Assembly (NCBI RefSeq): GCF_025950085.1
Contig: NZ_JAPDDS010000004.1
Coordinates: 310,001-374,000 of the forward strand
Origin: Luteolibacter flavescens
GTDB lineage: Bacteria; Verrucomicrobiota; Verrucomicrobiia; Verrucomicrobiales; Akkermansiaceae
Direction: 5' to 3'
DNA: 64,000 nt
Both the position numbers and the translations under genes were made by a program. Every line of letters starts with the position of its first letter. Within the stretch, counting starts at the first letter, position 1. Shown in pieces: positions 24,708 through 32,512 of the stretch. The notes under the pieces were generated by a model that was not told the origin of the DNA, ran no database searches, and saw only the letters and a list, made by a program, of their open reading frames with translations.

Positions 24708-25022
24708 TCACTTCGAGGTCTTTCCCTCGGCTTTCCCCTTTCCCTTGGCCTTTGCCTTCGGCTGGGCCTTGAATTCCTCGAGGGTCAGCTTGCCGTCCTT
24801 GTCCTTGTCCTTTCGCTTGAAGAGCTTCTCGCGCTTCGTGGCGTCCTTTGCGCCGCGGAGGAATTCTTCCTTGGTGAGGTGGCCGTCCTTGTCGCCGTCC
24901 TTCTTCTTGAAGACCTTCTGCGGGTTCGGCTTTTTCTTCGCTGCTCCGGTCTCTGGTGCCGCGGTCACGGCGGGTGCGAGGATGGCAAGCGAGAGGGCGA
25001 TGATGGCTGTGATCGATTTCAT
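24708..25022 (-). CDS. Small secreted EF-hand calcium-binding protein
   Basis: The protein has 104 residues: signal peptide MKSITAIIALSLAILAPAVTA, then two EF-hand loops DGDKDGHLTKEEF (about 42-54) and DKDKDGKLTLEEF (about 72-84), both with Asp at positions 1, 3 and 5 and Glu at position 12, so both should bind Ca2+. The remainder is very Lys-rich, giving a basic tail (PKAKAKGKGKAEGK). It is a paralog of the next gene, 73 bp away in the same direction. Such proteins are frequent in Planctomycetes and Verrucomicrobia; the role (calcium buffering, polysaccharide or envelope binding) is unknown. Confidence 0.86.
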   Translation of the reverse strand: MKSITAIIALSLAILAPAVTAAPETGAAKKKPNPQKVFKKKDGDKDGHLTKEEFLRGAKDATKREKLFKRKDKDKDGKLTLEEFKAQPKAKAKGKGKAEGKTSK

Positions 25023-25095
25023 GAGATGATGAGGAAACGTGCTGCGGCGTTGTCGGCCGTTCGATCAATGATTTCGCGGGACGCGCGGGTGTTCC

Positions 25096-25419
25096 TCAAA
25101 GTCCGAGCAAATCCTGGATCTCCGATTTCGAAAGCGCGCGGTCGCCGTTCTTGTTGAAGCGGTCGAAGCGCTTTTCGCCCCTCGCCTTGTCGGGCTCGCC
25201 GGTCAGGAATTCATCGCGGCTGAGCGAGCCGTCCTTGTTCTTGTCGCGGTCGCGGAGGAAGCCCTGGATGGCGTCGCGTTTCCTCTCCCGTGCCTCGCGT
25301 TCCTTCTGCTCGCGCTTTTGCTCGGCGATGTCGCGCTTGCGCTGGGCGGCACGGTTGGGCTTCGCGTCCACGGTCACCATGAGTGACGCGAGGATCAGCA
25401 GCAGGGTCGTCGCTTTCAT
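25096..25419 (-). CDS. Second small secreted EF-hand protein
   Basis: The protein has 107 residues from ATG 25419; the frame runs on to 26004 but that part lies antisense to the glycosidase gene. Signal peptide MKATTLLLILASLMVTVDA, a highly charged Arg/Lys/Glu helix (RKRDIAEQKREQKEREARERKR), then EF-hand DKNKDGSLSRDEF and a more degenerate loop NKNGDRALSKSEI, where the usual spacing is kept but the final Glu falls outside a strict motif. It is similar in plan to the preceding paralog. It is divergent from the GH2 fusion gene, sharing a 147-bp spacer with two palindromes. Confidence 0.83.
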   Translation of the reverse strand: MKATTLLLILASLMVTVDAKPNRAAQRKRDIAEQKREQKEREARERKRDAIQGFLRDRDKNKDGSLSRDEFLTGEPDKARGEKRFDRFNKNGDRALSKSEIQDLLGL

Positions 25420-25489
25420 GGCAAATGGCACGGTGAGGGGATCTCTCGCCCGGTTCCACCGGTTCACCCGGTGATCCGGGAAATCCAGC

Positions 25490-25521
25490 GACATTTTCCC
25501 ACCGGGTGGTGGGAAAATGTC
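25490..25521. promoter_or_regulatory. Perfect 14-bp inverted repeat upstream of the glycosidase
   Basis: Arms GACATTTTCCCACC and GGTGGGAAAATGTC flank a 4-base centre. It lies in the 147-bp spacer between the divergent EF-hand and GH2-GH43 genes, without a T run directly after either arm, so an operator is more likely than a terminator. Confidence 0.62.
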
Positions 25522-25531
25522 AGAATTCGCA

Positions 25532-25553
25532 CGCCACACTTCCGCGTGTGGCG
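25532..25553. promoter_or_regulatory. Second inverted repeat, 8-bp arms, just upstream of the glycosidase start
   Basis: CGCCACAC and GTGTGGCG flank TTCCGC and end 13 bp before ATG 25567, where a protein or mRNA hairpin would interfere with initiation. Confidence 0.5.
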
Positions 25554-25566
25554 AAATTATCCGGTC

Positions 25567-28506
25567 ATGATCCTGCGGAAGTCCTTGCCCCTGCTGTTGC
25601 TCGCCCTCGTCGCGGTGCCCATCCCGGCCATCGCGTGGCAGGCCGCGCCGGGGTCGATGCTCACCGAGTGGGGCGAAAAGCTGACCCCGGAGTCCGCCTG
25701 GCGCGAATACCCGCGGCCCGCACTCGCCCGCGAGCAGTGGACGAACCTGAACGGCCTGTGGAACTACGCCATCACGCCGAAGGACGCGCCCGCACCGGAG
25801 TCGCTGGCGGGCGAGATCCTGGTGCCCTTCGCCATCGAGTCGGCGCTCTCCGGCGTCAAGAAACGCATCACCGCGAATGACGCCATCTGGTATCGCCGCG
25901 ATTTCGAGCACACGACAACGCCCGGCAAGCGCGTCGTGCTGAATTTCGAGGCGGTCGATTGCCAGTCCACCGTGCGCGTGAATGGCGAGGAAGTGGGAAC
26001 GCACACGGGCGGCAATTTGCCATTCTCATTCGACATCACCGACGCGCTGAAGGCGGGCAAGAACACGCTGGAGGTGAAGGTGACCGACGCCACCGACACG
26101 GGCTACCAACTCCACGGCAAGCAGGTGACGGAGCCGCGCGGAATCTGGTACACACCGGTCAGCGGGATCTGGCAGACGGTGTGGCTGGAGGAGGTGGCGG
26201 CAAATCACATCACCGCGGCGAAGATCACGCCGGCGATTTCCGGAAAGGTGGAGATTTTCCTGACCACCTCCGGCGAGGCGGTGGAGGCGACGGTGATCGC
26301 GACGCTGGATGGAAAGGAAATCGCGCGCGCCACCGGGCCATCCAACAAGATCTCGCTCGCGATCCCGGAGCCCAGGCTGTGGTCGCCGGAGTCGCCTACG
26401 CTTTACGACCTCACCATCACCGCGGGCGAAGACACGGTGAAGTCCTACGTGGGCCTGCGCGAGACGACCATCGCGAGGGACGAGGCCGGGCACCTGCGCT
26501 TCCTGCTGAATGGCAAGCCGGTCTTCCACTGGGGCACGCTGGACCAGGGGTGGTGGCCGGATGGTCTGCTGACGCCGCCGTCCGATGCGGCGATGCGCTC
26601 GGACATCGAGTTCCTGAAGGCGGCGGGATTCAATACCATCCGCAAGCACATCAAGGTCGAGCCACGGCGCTACTACACGCACTGCGACAAGATCGGCATG
26701 CTCGTGTGGCAGGATCAGGTTTCTTCGGGCACCGGGCAGGGCCGGAAGAAGGAAGGCTCCAGCAGTCCGCCGTGGACCCGCCTCGCGCCGAAGCCGGTGG
26801 ATGCCGTGTGGCCGGATGACGCGCACGCGCATTACATGAAGGAGCTGAAGGGCATGATCGACCTGCTCTACAGCCACCCGGCGATCGTGCAGTGGGTGCC
26901 CTTCAATGAAGCATGGGGCCAGCATCGCACGATGGAAGTGGGCGAGTGGGTGGTGCCGTACGACACGACGCGGCAGATCAATATCGCGTCCGGCGGGAAT
27001 TTCTGGCCGGTGGGCCACATCGTCGATGAACACCGCTATCCGCACCCCGGCTTCCCGCTGAATCAGCCGAGACGCTTCAAGGACTACGTGAAGGTGGTGG
27101 GTGAATTCGGCGGCCACGGCTTCCCCGTGGAGGGTCACCTGTGGGACCCGAAGGCGCGGAACTGGGGCTACGGCGGCCTGCCGAAGGACAAGGACGAATG
27201 GCTGGAGCGCTACAAGACCTCCATCCGCACGCTGGCGGACCTGAAGGCCAAGGGCGTCGCCGCCGGGATCTACACGCAGACGACGGACGTGGAGGGCGAG
27301 ATCAACGGCCTCATCACCTACGATCGCAAGGTGCGCAAGCTGACTCCGGAGACGCTCGCCGCGATCCATCGCGAGGCGGCACTGCTCGATGGCACGCGCA
27401 CTACTGCCGCTGCGCCCCGGCAGGAGGGCAGCACCGGCGAGATCTTTCCATCACCGGAGGCCGCACCGATCCTGCCCGCGATGCCGCGCGCGGAGATCGA
27501 GGCCGGGCTGGCGAGCCACGACCGGGCGCTCTACATCAAGGAAGGCTGGATCCGAGATCCCTACATCACCCTCGGCCCGGATGATCACTACTATCTCACG
27601 GGCACGACGCCGGACGAGAATGACCCGCGCGAGAAGAGCGATCCCTACAACGTCGGCCTCGGCGACAATTCCATCGTGGGCAAGACGGTGCGCGTGTGGA
27701 AGAGCAAGGACCTCGTCGAGTGGGAGTATCTTGGTACGCCCTTCACGCTCGAGGACAGCGTGCGGGTGAGGAAGGGGAAGTTCGTCTGGGCACCGGAACT
27801 CCACTGGATGGGTGACCGCTGGGCGCTGGTGCATTGCCCCGCCGCGAGCGCGAATTTTTCCCTGACAAGTGGCGCTGAACTGAAGGGCCCGTGGACGCAT
27901 CCGATGAAGCGGAAGCTGGGCGAGAAGCATGATCCCTCGCTCTTCAAGGACGGGGACACGTGGTGGATGCTGTGGCAGAATACGATGATCGCGCCGCTGT
28001 CGGCGGATCTCGCGAGCTTCACCGCGGAGCCGGTGCGGATCGATCCCGCAGGCAGCCGCCCGGGGCCGAAGGGGCAGCCGATCAGCCGCATCGGCCACGA
28101 GGGCGCGACGATGATCAAGGTGGGCGACAAGTATGCCCACATCGGCACCGCGTGGTCCACGGACCAGGGGCGGAAGGGATCGTACAATCTCTACTACTGC
28201 ACGGCGGACAAGATCACCGGACCCTATGGCGAACGGAAGTTCGCGGGGCGCTTCCTCGGTCACGGCACGCCCTTCCAGACCCGCGATGGCAAGTGGTGGT
28301 GCACCGCGTTCTTCAATGGCAACGTGCCGCCGCTGCCGCGCGAGGGCATCGAGACGCGCGATCTCTCCGGGACGGCGCAGACGATCAACCAGCGCGGCGT
28401 GACCATCGTGCCCATGGAAATTCGCATGAAGGACGGCGACGTGTGGATGCGCGCGAAGGACGCCGCGTATGCAACCCCGGGACCGGATGAAGCACAGAAA
28501 TTCTGA
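25567..28506 (+). CDS. Secreted bifunctional glycosidase: GH2 domain plus GH43/GH117-like beta-propeller
   Basis: The protein has 979 residues from ATG 25567, with signal peptide MILRKSLPLLLLALVAVPIPAIA. The first ~640 residues are a glycoside hydrolase family 2 enzyme: sugar-binding jelly-roll (LNGLWNYAI, VNGEEVGTHTGGNLPFSFDIT), immunoglobulin-like sandwich, and TIM barrel with acid/base Glu448 in PFNEAWG and nucleophile Glu near 513 in VGEFGGHG. From about 655 a five-bladed propeller follows: RDPYITLGPDDHYYLTG, FVWAPELHW, KHDPSLFKDGDTWWMLW and GHEGATMIKV, matching GH43/GH117-type catalytic Asp/Asp/Glu and His positions. Two exo-acting activities on one exported chain are implied. It opens the polysaccharide locus that continues with three sulfatases. 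Exact sugars cannot be read from sequence. Confidence 0.9.
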   Translation: MILRKSLPLLLLALVAVPIPAIAWQAAPGSMLTEWGEKLTPESAWREYPRPALAREQWTNLNGLWNYAITPKDAPAPESLAGEILVPFAIESALSGVKKRITANDAIWYRRDFEHTTTPGKRVVLNFEAVDCQSTVRVNGEEVGTHTGGNLPFSFDITDALKAGKNTLEVKVTDATDTGYQLHGKQVTEPRGIWYTPVSGIWQTVWLEEVAANHITAAKITPAISGKVEIFLTTSGEAVEATVIATLDGKEIARATGPSNKISLAIPEPRLWSPESPTLYDLTITAGEDTVKSYVGLRETTIARDEAGHLRFLLNGKPVFHWGTLDQGWWPDGLLTPPSDAAMRSDIEFLKAAGFNTIRKHIKVEPRRYYTHCDKIGMLVWQDQVSSGTGQGRKKEGSSSPPWTRLAPKPVDAVWPDDAHAHYMKELKGMIDLLYSHPAIVQWVPFNEAWGQHRTMEVGEWVVPYDTTRQINIASGGNFWPVGHIVDEHRYPHPGFPLNQPRRFKDYVKVVGEFGGHGFPVEGHLWDPKARNWGYGGLPKDKDEWLERYKTSIRTLADLKAKGVAAGIYTQTTDVEGEINGLITYDRKVRKLTPETLAAIHREAALLDGTRTTAAAPRQEGSTGEIFPSPEAAPILPAMPRAEIEAGLASHDRALYIKEGWIRDPYITLGPDDHYYLTGTTPDENDPREKSDPYNVGLGDNSIVGKTVRVWKSKDLVEWEYLGTPFTLEDSVRVRKGKFVWAPELHWMGDRWALVHCPAASANFSLTSGAELKGPWTHPMKRKLGEKHDPSLFKDGDTWWMLWQNTMIAPLSADLASFTAEPVRIDPAGSRPGPKGQPISRIGHEGATMIKVGDKYAHIGTAWSTDQGRKGSYNLYYCTADKITGPYGERKFAGRFLGHGTPFQTRDGKWWCTAFFNGNVPPLPREGIETRDLSGTAQTINQRGVTIVPMEIRMKDGDVWMRAKDAAYATPGPDEAQKF

Positions 28507-28544
28507 AACAAGTGATGGAACCGCGCTGGCCATAATTACCAAAG

Positions 28545-28714
28545 GTAGCTGGGGCATCTTGCCCCAGTCCGTTTCAGGGGCGTCCCGCCCCTGTTTTCCG
28601 GTTTCCGTCACCCTTCCTGTTTTATTAGGCACCTTCCAATTGTTTCCCGATAGATACCTGAAGAAGAGGGGCGGGACGCCCCTCCAACGGACTGGGGCGA
28701 GACGCCCCAGCTAC
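28545..28714. repeat. Inverted doublet of the CTGGGGC / GGGGCG repeats
   Basis: The arm at 28545-28593 holds two hairpin units (CTGGGGCATCTTGCCCCAG and AGGGGCGTCCCGCCCCT); the arm at 28667-28714 holds the same two units in reverse. The 28507-28769 spacer contains nothing else. Confidence 0.85.
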
Positions 28715-28769
28715 GGCGAGAACCCCTGAGACACCCACGGCCTGACTTCCTGCGAACCAACCTTTTCCC

Positions 28770-30437
28770 ATGAAATCCGCACTCCTGCTTTCCTGCCTGC
28801 TCTCCGTCCCGCTCGTATCAGACGCGGCGGAGAAGAAGCCGAATGTCGTCCTCATCATGGTGGATGACATGGGCTACTCCGATCTGCCCGCCTGGGGCGG
28901 GGAGATCGACACGCCGAACCTGAACGCGCTGGCGAAGGACGGCCTGCGCTTCACGCAGTTCTACAATTCCGCGCGCTGCTGCCCCACGCGTGCGACGCTG
29001 ATGACCGGCCTGCACCCGCACGAGGTGAGTATCGGCCACATGACCGGCGAAAATAGTAATGGTGACAACTCGGTGCCCCCATCCTACGCGGGAAATATCA
29101 ATGACTCATGCGTGACGCTCGCGCAGGTGGCGAAGAGTGCGGGCTACGCAACCTTCATGACCGGGAAGTGGCACCTCGCGGGGAAGGACCAGGGCGATTG
29201 GCCGCTGCAGCGCGGATTCGACCGCTACTACGGCTGCCTCGCCGGGGCCACGCACTATTTTCACCCGGTAGGCCCGCGCATCATGTACGATGGCAATGAG
29301 CCGGACCGAAATCCGAAGAGCACAACGGACCGCCCGTTTTACACCACCGACGCCTTCGCCGATCATGCGCGGAAGTTCATCGACGAGCACGAGGCGGGAG
29401 CGGAGAAGGAGAAGCCCTTCTTCCTCTATCTCGCCTTCACCGCGCCGCACTGGCCGTTGCATGCGCACGACCAGGAGCTGGAGAAGTATCGCGGGAAGTA
29501 TGCGATGGGTTGGGACAAGCTCCGCGAGCAACGCTTCGCCCGGCAGCAGGCATCCGGCCTGATCCCCGCGGGCTGGAAGATGTCCCCGCGTGATCCCGAG
29601 GTGCCGGCGTGGGATTCGCTCGATGAGACGAAGCAGAAGGAGTCCGCGGACCGCATGGCGGCGTATGCCGGGATGATCGACCGCGTGGACCAGAAGATCG
29701 GCGACCTGATCGGCACGCTGAAGAAGCACGGCGCGTATGAGAACACGCTGATCATGTTCCTCTCCGACAATGGCGCGTGCGCGGAAATGTCCATCATCGG
29801 CAAGGGCGACCCGGTGAAGGATCGCGAGCCGGGCACGGACTGGGCGAGCCCGAGCTATGGCAAGGCATGGGCGAATGCGTCCGCGACGCCCTACCGGCAG
29901 TACAAGCACTTCGCGCACGAGGGCGGGGCGAATACGCCATTCATCGCGCACTGGCCCGCACGCATCAAGGCGGGGCGCGATTGGTATCGCGAGCCCGCGC
30001 AATTGATCGACCTGATGGCCACGGTGGTGGACGTGACCGGCGCGACGTATCCTAAGGAATTCGAGGGTCACGCGATTCTCCCGGCGGATGGCATTCCGCT
30101 GACGCCCGCATTCGATGGGAAGTCGCTCGCCCGCAAGGGGCCGATCTTCATCGAGCATGAGAACAATGCCTTCGTCCGTGACGGCGAGTGGAAGCTGGTC
30201 GGCAAGGGCGTCTCGATGCCGCGCGGCATCCAGCGGAACAAGTGGGAGCTGTATCACATCACCGCGGACGGCACCGAACTGAATGACTTGGCGAAGCAGC
30301 AACCGGAGAAGGTCGCGGCGATGTCTGCCCAATGGGAAACCTGGGCGGCAAGGGCTCACGTCTATCCGAAGCAGAAGCCGGGGCAGAGAAAGCAGCAGCA
30401 ACAACAACAGAAGAAGCAACAGGAGCAGAAGAAATGA
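28770..30437 (+). CDS. Secreted arylsulfatase (formylglycine-dependent)
   Basis: The protein has 555 residues with signal peptide MKSALLLSCLLSVPLVSDAA. The S1 sulfatase fold starts PNVVLIMVDDMGYSD, with the metal-binding Asp pair. The maturation motif is C-x-P-x-R in CCPTRATLMTG (Cys70 to Arg74); conversion of Cys70 to formylglycine would be needed. TGKWHLAG, FTAPHWPLHAHDQE and LSDNGACAEM supply further active-site residues. It hydrolyses a sulfate ester, probably on a carbohydrate, outside the cytoplasm. The C-terminus GQRKQQQQQQKKQQEQKK is an unusual basic poly-Gln tail. Full length for the family. The formylglycine-generating enzyme is not in this window. Confidence 0.94.
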   Translation: MKSALLLSCLLSVPLVSDAAEKKPNVVLIMVDDMGYSDLPAWGGEIDTPNLNALAKDGLRFTQFYNSARCCPTRATLMTGLHPHEVSIGHMTGENSNGDNSVPPSYAGNINDSCVTLAQVAKSAGYATFMTGKWHLAGKDQGDWPLQRGFDRYYGCLAGATHYFHPVGPRIMYDGNEPDRNPKSTTDRPFYTTDAFADHARKFIDEHEAGAEKEKPFFLYLAFTAPHWPLHAHDQELEKYRGKYAMGWDKLREQRFARQQASGLIPAGWKMSPRDPEVPAWDSLDETKQKESADRMAAYAGMIDRVDQKIGDLIGTLKKHGAYENTLIMFLSDNGACAEMSIIGKGDPVKDREPGTDWASPSYGKAWANASATPYRQYKHFAHEGGANTPFIAHWPARIKAGRDWYREPAQLIDLMATVVDVTGATYPKEFEGHAILPADGIPLTPAFDGKSLARKGPIFIEHENNAFVRDGEWKLVGKGVSMPRGIQRNKWELYHITADGTELNDLAKQQPEKVAAMSAQWETWAARAHVYPKQKPGQRKQQQQQQKKQQEQKK

Positions 30438-30485
30438 ACGAGTGGGGTGCAGGTGGGGAGGGCTCCTCAAGAGCGCCAGCCCTCT

Positions 30486-30689
30486 CCTGGGAGCGCCGGT
30501 CATCAGACCGGCCCGAGTGGTCCCTCACCGGCTGCTACATCGCAAAAGCCCGCATCGCCCACCACTGGGAACGCGGAATTCATTCCGCCCGAGCTCCTCG
30601 CCGGCAAGGTCCCACCCGCCCCGCCGACCAAGGGTAAACAACAATACCGAATCACCATCCAAGCCGGTCTGATGACCGGCGCTCCCAGG
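30486..30689. repeat. Perfect inverted doublet of the CCTGGGAGCGCCGGTCATCA repeat
   Basis: The 27-bp unit at 30486-30512 is exactly mirrored at 30663-30689. A diverged single copy lies at 16891. The spacer 30438-30968 holds no gene. Confidence 0.9.
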
Positions 30690-30746
30690 AGTGCCGGTCA
30701 CGTCATCCACGATATCCCTAGTAGCTGAAGCACCTCGCCGCCCCCC

Positions 30747-30892
30747 CTGGGAGCGCGGGCCACTGGCTCGCAGAAGCACCGTGAGACATCCACCACAAGA
30801 TTTGGTCCACACCGCCCTCAAGCCTCCTTTCACCCCACCCTTCACCACCGCCGCCATATCGCTTCTGCGGGCCGGTGGCTCCGCGCTCCCAG
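30747..30892. repeat. Second inverted doublet in the sulfatase spacer
   Basis: CTGGGAGCGCGGGCCACTGG plus CTCGCAGAAGC (30747-30777) recurs inverted at 30861-30892 with one inserted base. It is followed at 30908-30965 by degenerate TTCCATC/TCCCATC heptamers that resemble the reverse complement of the 16511 minisatellite. Confidence 0.8.
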
Positions 30893-30968
30893 TATAAGCC
30901 CACCGCAGAGCGCCCGATTTCCATCTTCCATCTCCCATCGTCCATCCACGATCTTCCATCTCACTTCC

Positions 30969-32372
30969 ATGAAACCCTGGATCACCCTCATCGCGGCCGT
31001 CATGCTCTCGCCGCTGCTGCGCTCGGCGGAGAAGCCGAATATCCTCGTCATCATCGCGGACGACTGCACGCACAGCGACCTCTCATTCCACGGCGGACAG
31101 AACGCAAAGACACCGCACCTCGATGCCTTCGCAAAGCAGGGCACCGTCTTCGAGCGCGCCTACCTCGGCATGGCGATGTGCGCGCCTTCCCGCTCCGAGC
31201 TCTACACCGGCCGCCTGCCGCTGCGGAATGGCTGCGCCTGGAACCAAGCGACGAGTCGCCCGGGCACGAAGAGCATCACCCACTATCTCGGCGATCTCGG
31301 CTACCGCGTCGGCCTCGCGGGAAAGACGCACATCAAGCCCCGCAGCGTTTACCCCTTCGAGGAAGTCCCCGGCTTCGACGAGAACTGCGTGCGCGACCCC
31401 ACCCTGCCGCACGATCTGGAGGGCTCGCGGAAATTCATCACACGCGATGAAAAGCAGCCCTTCTGCCTTGTCGTCGCCCTGACCGAGCCGCACGCACCTT
31501 GGGTGATGGGCGATGCTTCCCAGTATCCGCCGCGCTCGCTGAAGCTGCCCGGCTACCTCGCGGACACGCCGCTGACGCGCCAGAGCTACTCGCGCTACCT
31601 TGCCGAGGTCACCTACATGGACGGCCAGGTCGGCGAGTTGCTGGAGATGCTGGAAAAGACCGGCAAGGCGAAGGACACGCTGGTCCTCTTCACCAGCGAG
31701 CAGGGCGCGCAATTCCCCGGCTGCAAGTGGACGAATTGGGACCTCGGCCTGCACACCTCCATCGTGGCCCGTTGGCCGGGCGTGGTGCCTGCCGGTCGTC
31801 GCACCCCGGCGCTGGTGCAGTACGCGGACGTGGTGCCGACCTTCATCGAGATCGCCGGTGGCAAGCCCGAGCCAAAGGACTTCGACGGCACCAGCTTCGC
31901 CGCGGTGCTACGCGGGGAGAAGGACACGCACCGTGAATACGTGGAGGGCATGCACAACAACTATCCGGAAGGCCCGCCGTATCCCATTCGCTCCATCAGC
32001 GATGGCGAGTGGCGTTACATCCGGAATCTCACCCCGGAGCGCATCTACATCGAGAAGCACCTGATGGGCCGCACGGAGCACAATCCGTACTGGGGCACGT
32101 GGGTCTTTTCCTCCACAGAGAAGCCGAAGCACCTCCACCTCGTGGAGCGCTTCATCAATCGTCCCGCGGAGGAGCTGTATCACACCGCTCAGGACAATTT
32201 CGAACACAAGAACCTCGCGAACGATCCGGCACATGCGGCGGTGAAGGCGCGGCTCTCGGCGGCGCTCGATCGCTATCTGAAGGACCAGCTTGATCCCGGT
32301 GCGGTGCTCGATACGCCGGAGGCATTCCAGGCTGCACAGGACCTGAAGCCGAACTTCCCCGGGAAGGAATAA
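30969..32372 (+). CDS. Secreted sulfatase
   Basis: The protein has 467 residues, signal peptide MKPWITLIAAVMLSPLLRSA. PNILVIIADDCTHSDLSFHGG gives the metal-binding Asp pair and CAPSRSELYTG (Cys71 to Arg75) the formylglycine site. Further active-site segments are AGKTHIKP, LTEPHAPWVMGD and TSEQGAQFPGCKW, where a Gln replaces the usual Asn of D-N-G motifs, as in the heparan N-sulfatase-like branch. It is a clear paralog of the following gene, sharing FHGGQ..KTPHL, GKTHI and RNLTPE elements. It should remove sulfate from carbohydrate in the periplasm or outside. The three sulfatases differ enough to suggest different positions of sulfate on one glycan. Confidence 0.93.
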   Translation: MKPWITLIAAVMLSPLLRSAEKPNILVIIADDCTHSDLSFHGGQNAKTPHLDAFAKQGTVFERAYLGMAMCAPSRSELYTGRLPLRNGCAWNQATSRPGTKSITHYLGDLGYRVGLAGKTHIKPRSVYPFEEVPGFDENCVRDPTLPHDLEGSRKFITRDEKQPFCLVVALTEPHAPWVMGDASQYPPRSLKLPGYLADTPLTRQSYSRYLAEVTYMDGQVGELLEMLEKTGKAKDTLVLFTSEQGAQFPGCKWTNWDLGLHTSIVARWPGVVPAGRRTPALVQYADVVPTFIEIAGGKPEPKDFDGTSFAAVLRGEKDTHREYVEGMHNNYPEGPPYPIRSISDGEWRYIRNLTPERIYIEKHLMGRTEHNPYWGTWVFSSTEKPKHLHLVERFINRPAEELYHTAQDNFEHKNLANDPAHAAVKARLSAALDRYLKDQLDPGAVLDTPEAFQAAQDLKPNFPGKE

Positions 32373-32376
32373 GACC

Positions 32377-32477
32377 GTGGCTGCGGCATCCTGCCGCAAG
32401 CCTTGCACCAGTCCGTGGAAGCAGGCCGCAAGCCCTGCAGATGCACATGAAGGCTTGCGGCAAGATGCCGCAGCCAC
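32377..32477. repeat. Inverted doublet of the GTGGCTGCGGCATCCTGCCG repeat
   Basis: The arm at 32377-32407 is mirrored at 32450-32477, each an internal hairpin (TGCGGCA/TGCCGCA). It is related to the 6478 family with GGGG exchanged for GCGG. It fills most of the spacer between the two paralogous sulfatases. Confidence 0.88.
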
Positions 32478-32512
32478 TTTTCCCTGAATTTCAATCCAAG
32501 CCTGGCACTGCC

